Shown here in pieces: positions 23,123 through 25,849 of a stretch of DNA of 25,849 nucleotides. The stretch's first letter is position 1. Every line of letters begins with the position of its first letter. Origin of the DNA: an uncultured Mycoplasmatota bacterium. GTDB lineage: Bacteria > Bacillota_I > Bacilli_A > RF39 > UBA660. The DNA lies in contig URWD01000018.1 in the NCBI GenBank assembly GCA_900551525.1, positions 1 through 25,849 on the forward strand. The letters are read 5' to 3'. A program made the position numbers and the translations under genes. Below the pieces are notes generated by a model. The model saw nothing but the letters and a program-made list of their open reading frames with translations, was not told the origin of the DNA and ran no database searches.

Positions 23123-24619
23123 TCTTTTTCCATTTTTTTTATTTATTTTGCATACAATTACTGTCATATCGTCTTTTTCTTTTCCAAAGTCGTTATCTTT
23201 AGATTCGCTAAGTAATATATCTGCTATTCTTTGGCTATCATCTGTTTCTACATCTTCTAAAACTTCTTGTACCCAAAGTTCTTTACTAGCATATTCTTTG
23301 TTTGAATCTAAAATTCCGTCACTGCACATTACAATTATGTCTCCATCTTCTAGCTTATAATTGTATTCTATTAAATCTATATTGTCTAATATTCCTGTTG
23401 GTAATGCTATAGATTTTAGTACTTCTACTTTTCCATTTCTCTTTATAAATGTTGGACAAGCTCCATTTTTGATGAAGTCCATTTCGCCTTTATATAAGTC
23501 CAATATGTTTACATCTAATGTTGCATACATATCGTCTTCTGTATTTGCAGATATGGTTGTGTTTATTAATTTTAGAGCTGTATCTTTGTTAAATCCTGAT
23601 GTTAACAGCCTTTCTAGCATTTTTATTGCTATTTTGCTACTTTTTCTAGCCTCTGGTCCAGAACCCATTCCATCACTAATTGCAAGTAAATATTTACCAT
23701 CTTCTAATTTTGTTTGAGTTGTTGTATCTCCAGATATTATTGAATCTGCTTTTTTGCTTTTTGCAATTCCAACTTGCATTGTGAAATTATCTTCTGATAC
23801 TAGCTTAAACATGCAGGTATCATCATTTGCACGTAGTCCGCATTTTTGTTTTTGTAAAACCATTTTTTCTTTTAAAACTTTTTGCAAAACTTTTGCAATT
23901 TGCTTGATGTTACAGCTTGTTCCATCCACAGAATTACACACATTTGTGTATAAGTTTATATTATATCTACCACTTTCTTCTTGTTTTATACTAATATCTT
24001 TTACAGATATTTCTTTGTCTTTAATAAGTGTTTTTATTTCTTCTTTTTCTAATGCATATGGATCTTGTTCTTCTGTATCTATTTGGCTAGCTAAATTTGA
24101 TAGTGCCTCTGATACTCCGTTTAGTTGGCTAGACATTGTTTTTTTGTTTTCATCTAGCTTTTTCTTCCATATAAAGTTTAACTTACTTACTCTGTATGCG
24201 GAATTTATAGCTCTTACCATATCGTCTATATTACTTTTTGCAACTATGTCTTCTTTTTCCTCTGGGTCAAATCCCATTATGTAATTATTATGGTTTGCAA
24301 ATATTTTTACAATATCTTTGCTTGTTATTACTTCTCTTTGTATTAATTGCTCGAATATTTCATCTAAAATTCCTTCTGTATTTTCTATTATGTCATTGTA
24401 TAAAAGATTGTCTTCTTTGCCTTCTAGGTTATTTGCAAGTTCTTCTTCGAATACTTCTCTTCCTAGTTTTTGCTGTTCTTCTAGTTCTTCGTCTGTAACT
24501 ATTGTTGCTGCTGCATTTTCGTATTGTTTTGCCATTTGAGAAATTGTATCTGACATACTTGCGAGTTTATTTATTGTTTCTTTGTTTTCTTCTAGAGTTC
24601 TTGTTGTTGTTTCTGGCAA
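23117..24619 (-). CDS. spoIIE: Stage II sporulation protein E, regulatory and PP2C phosphatase part (split gene, 3' half)
   Basis: SpoIIE dephosphorylates SpoIIAA to activate SigF in the forespore. This part holds the central FtsZ-interacting/regulatory region (TRTLEENKETINKLASMSDT, then a long helical acidic stretch to about residue 230) and the C-terminal PP2C domain. PP2C motifs are LAISDGMGSGPEARKSSKIA (about 332-351), ANTEDDMYATLDV, IVMCSDGILDSNKE (about 440) and KDDMTVIVCKI near the end. The frame opens with TTG at 24619 (LPETTTRTLEE), not preceded by a convincing ribosome site. It overlaps the end of the upstream membrane half by 28 bases in the -1 frame. The two halves together make one full-length SpoIIE. 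Confidence 0.9.
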   Translation of the reverse strand: MPETTTRTLEENKETINKLASMSDTISQMAKQYENAAATIVTDEELEEQQKLGREVFEEELANNLEGKEDNLLYNDIIENTEGILDEIFEQLIQREVITSKDIVKIFANHNNYIMGFDPEEKEDIVAKSNIDDMVRAINSAYRVSKLNFIWKKKLDENKKTMSSQLNGVSEALSNLASQIDTEEQDPYALEKEEIKTLIKDKEISVKDISIKQEESGRYNINLYTNVCNSVDGTSCNIKQIAKVLQKVLKEKMVLQKQKCGLRANDDTCMFKLVSEDNFTMQVGIAKSKKADSIISGDTTTQTKLEDGKYLLAISDGMGSGPEARKSSKIAIKMLERLLTSGFNKDTALKLINTTISANTEDDMYATLDVNILDLYKGEMDFIKNGACPTFIKRNGKVEVLKSIALPTGILDNIDLIEYNYKLEDGDIIVMCSDGILDSNKEYASKELWVQEVLEDVETDDSQRIADILLSESKDNDFGKEKDDMTVIVCKINKKNGKRN

Positions 24620-25635
24620 TAGTTTTCACTTATAATGTCTGATATTTTTATTTTATAAGTTTTTGGTACTGCAAGAAGTCCTAATGCAGCAATTAGTATT
24701 TCTTGAAATTTTATCACTTCTATTGTGTTTCCATTTGCAACATAAGATAAAACAATGTTACCCATTATGAAACCTACTATTACTCCTGCTTTTCCAAGTT
24801 TATTTAAAATTCCAGCAATTAGTCCAGATATTGCATATGCTGCAAGCATTGTTACATCTTGTCCATTTAAAATTCCAATTACAGTTCCTATTGTAATTCC
24901 TGTTGTTCCTCCAACAAGCATTCCATTTTTCCAACCCATTACTAATACAATTAGTATGCTTAATATGTTTCTTAAATTAAAACCAAATATTGAAACAGAT
25001 CCTAAACAATTTACAGCAATCGCAAGCATTAAACCTGCTCCCATAACTTCTTCTATGGAAAATGCTGTTTTTATTTTGTAATCTCTAAATACTGTTATGG
25101 CATTTACAAATATTTTGTAAAGTATGAACGTTGTTATTGCAAGCATTAAGCTGTATGCTAAGTCATATAATAAAAAACCTTTAAATACCATCTTAGCAAC
25201 TTGTACTAATAATACAGCTATAGCAATTGGAGCTCCGACTTTTATTTGCTCGTTTCTATCTTCGTCTTCTATTGGTCTTTTTATTAATATAAATGCTAAA
25301 AATATTAACAATGTTAATATATAAAATAAAAGCCCATTTCCACCAAATTTTATAGTAGTTCCTATAAGTGTTATAAGTGTTACTATTGCAACTGGTATTC
25401 TAGCTCCAACAGAAGCTGCAACCATTGCAAAACCGAATGGTGCAATACTTGTAAATATTGCACTATCCTTGCCACCAACTAACGATAACATAAGTGTTAA
25501 TGCATACATTATGCAATTTTGAACTGTTAAATTTTTCTTTAATATATCTTTTAATTTGCTTTCTCCTTCGTATTGAACGTTTTCTTCGTAATTTTCTTTT
25601 GTGCCTTTTGAAATATTTTGAAACATTCTCTCCAC
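24592..25635 (-). CDS. spoIIE: Stage II sporulation protein E, membrane domain (split gene, 5' half)
   Basis: 347 residues form the SpoIIE N-terminal part. A short cytoplasmic lead (to about 35) is followed by about ten hydrophobic helices (for example LTVQNCIMYALTLMLSLVGG, APFGFAMVAASVGARIPVAI, NILSILIVLVMGWKNGMLVG and AAYAISGLIAGILNKLG). The frame then reads KIKISDIISENYC and ends out of frame with QKQQQEL. The native continuation (LPETTTRTLEENKE) is in the -1 frame, so one base appears missing near 24,619-24,624. GTG 25635 is preceded by AAGGAG at a six-base spacing, better than the internal ATG at 25626. The membrane part anchors the phosphatase at the division septum. Confidence 0.9.
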   Translation of the reverse strand: MERMFQNISKGTKENYEENVQYEGESKLKDILKKNLTVQNCIMYALTLMLSLVGGKDSAIFTSIAPFGFAMVAASVGARIPVAIVTLITLIGTTIKFGGNGLLFYILTLLIFLAFILIKRPIEDEDRNEQIKVGAPIAIAVLLVQVAKMVFKGFLLYDLAYSLMLAITTFILYKIFVNAITVFRDYKIKTAFSIEEVMGAGLMLAIAVNCLGSVSIFGFNLRNILSILIVLVMGWKNGMLVGGTTGITIGTVIGILNGQDVTMLAAYAISGLIAGILNKLGKAGVIVGFIMGNIVLSYVANGNTIEVIKFQEILIAALGLLAVPKTYKIKISDIISENYCQKQQQEL

Positions 25636-25849
25636 CTCTTACTCCTTTAACTTTTGTTTAGCGATTTTTTCTTTCGCTTTTCTTTAGTTGTATTTTAGTA
25701 CAAACCTTACGATTTATTTGTCGTTTTACGTACAAAAATTAAAAAAGTTTTTTACTTATTGCGATATATTTTCTTATTTTTTTATTTTATTTCTTATTTT
25801 TCTTATTTTTCTAGAAAATTATTATTGTTATTTTATATTATTTTGGCGT
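25636..25849 (-). promoter_or_regulatory. spoIIE upstream region, possible Spo0A box
   Basis: This is an AT-rich leader with a repeated AAATAAGAA-like pattern at 25780-25815. On the minus strand AACGACAAA is a 7/9 match to an inverted Spo0A box (TTCGACAAA), and TAAAAT about 60 bases before the GTG could be a -10. No good -35 is visible. spoIIE is Spo0A-activated in other endospore formers; these sites are weak candidates only. Confidence 0.3.

Noticed and set aside
24592..24640. Programmed -1 frameshifting in spoIIE
   Set aside because: The local sequence lacks an X-XXY-YYZ slippery site and no stimulatory hairpin or upstream Shine-Dalgarno-like element is evident.
23117..25324. Several long plus-strand frames opposite spoIIE (for example 23754-24284 and 24755-25081)
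   Set aside because: They are antisense shadows of SpoIIE: low-complexity Ser/Leu/Phe-rich translations with no ribosome sites.
25780..25815. AAATAAGAA-like short repeats at the right end as a CRISPR or iteron array
   Set aside because: The units are irregular, AT-only in composition and without spacers; low-complexity AT sequence explains them.
1..25849. tRNA or rRNA genes, CRISPR arrays, insertion sequences
   Set aside because: I saw no tRNA-like arms ending in CCA, no rRNA motifs, no regular repeat-spacer pattern and no transposase.

Overview
This is a low-GC (roughly 28-30%) Firmicutes-type window using the standard code: TGA is a stop in the ATGA overlaps at 1476-1479, 5414-5417 and 17963-17966, and TGG is Trp. 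Nearly all genes are on the minus strand. It reads as two compositionally different parts joined near 21,150. Positions 1-21,150 look like a Bacilli/Mollicutes-related gut lineage (relA-dtd...aspS order, dnaG-sigA-trmK beside a YqfQ-like gene, Mollicutes-like GatA signature; codons rich in NNT and CTT). Positions 21,150-25,849 look like a spore-forming Clostridia (SpoIIE, WG-repeat membrane protein; codons strongly NNA, with CTA).

1-12,721 is a translation and aminoacyl-tRNA island. In transcription order (right to left): a RelA/SpoT homologue with a degenerate hydrolase motif, D-aminoacyl-tRNA deacylase and a GtrA-like membrane protein. Next comes a T-box-controlled AspRS (specifier GAT, Asp) with a 240-aa unknown. 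After a terminator come a shrunken HisRS-like protein, an unknown helical protein, AsnRS and a P-loop kinase. Last is a second T-box-controlled operon, AspRS-gatC-gatA, with gatA running off the left edge. The specifier loop of this second T-box carries the overlapping codons GAA/AAC, the arrangement known from dual tRNA-Glu/tRNA-Asn T-boxes of transamidation operons.

12,783-17,966 holds a SpoVB/MurJ-like flippase (plus strand), then a 610-base intergenic region that I read as an unannotated type I toxin-antitoxin locus: a 22-residue hydrophobic peptide on the minus strand facing a convergent small RNA on the plus strand, with a partial second copy of the antisense promoter beside it. Prepilin peptidase and a PilC/GspF protein follow, then a YqfQ-like gene convergent with trmK. 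17,963-20,799 is trmK-sigA-dnaG, transcribed from a clear SigA promoter.

20,946-21,379 contains two gene fragments in different frames with different codon habits, abutting at a short A-rich overlap. This is either an assembly chimera or a recombination/transfer boundary. To its right are a WG-repeat membrane protein and spoIIE, which is split into its membrane domain and its phosphatase domain by a one-base frame change.
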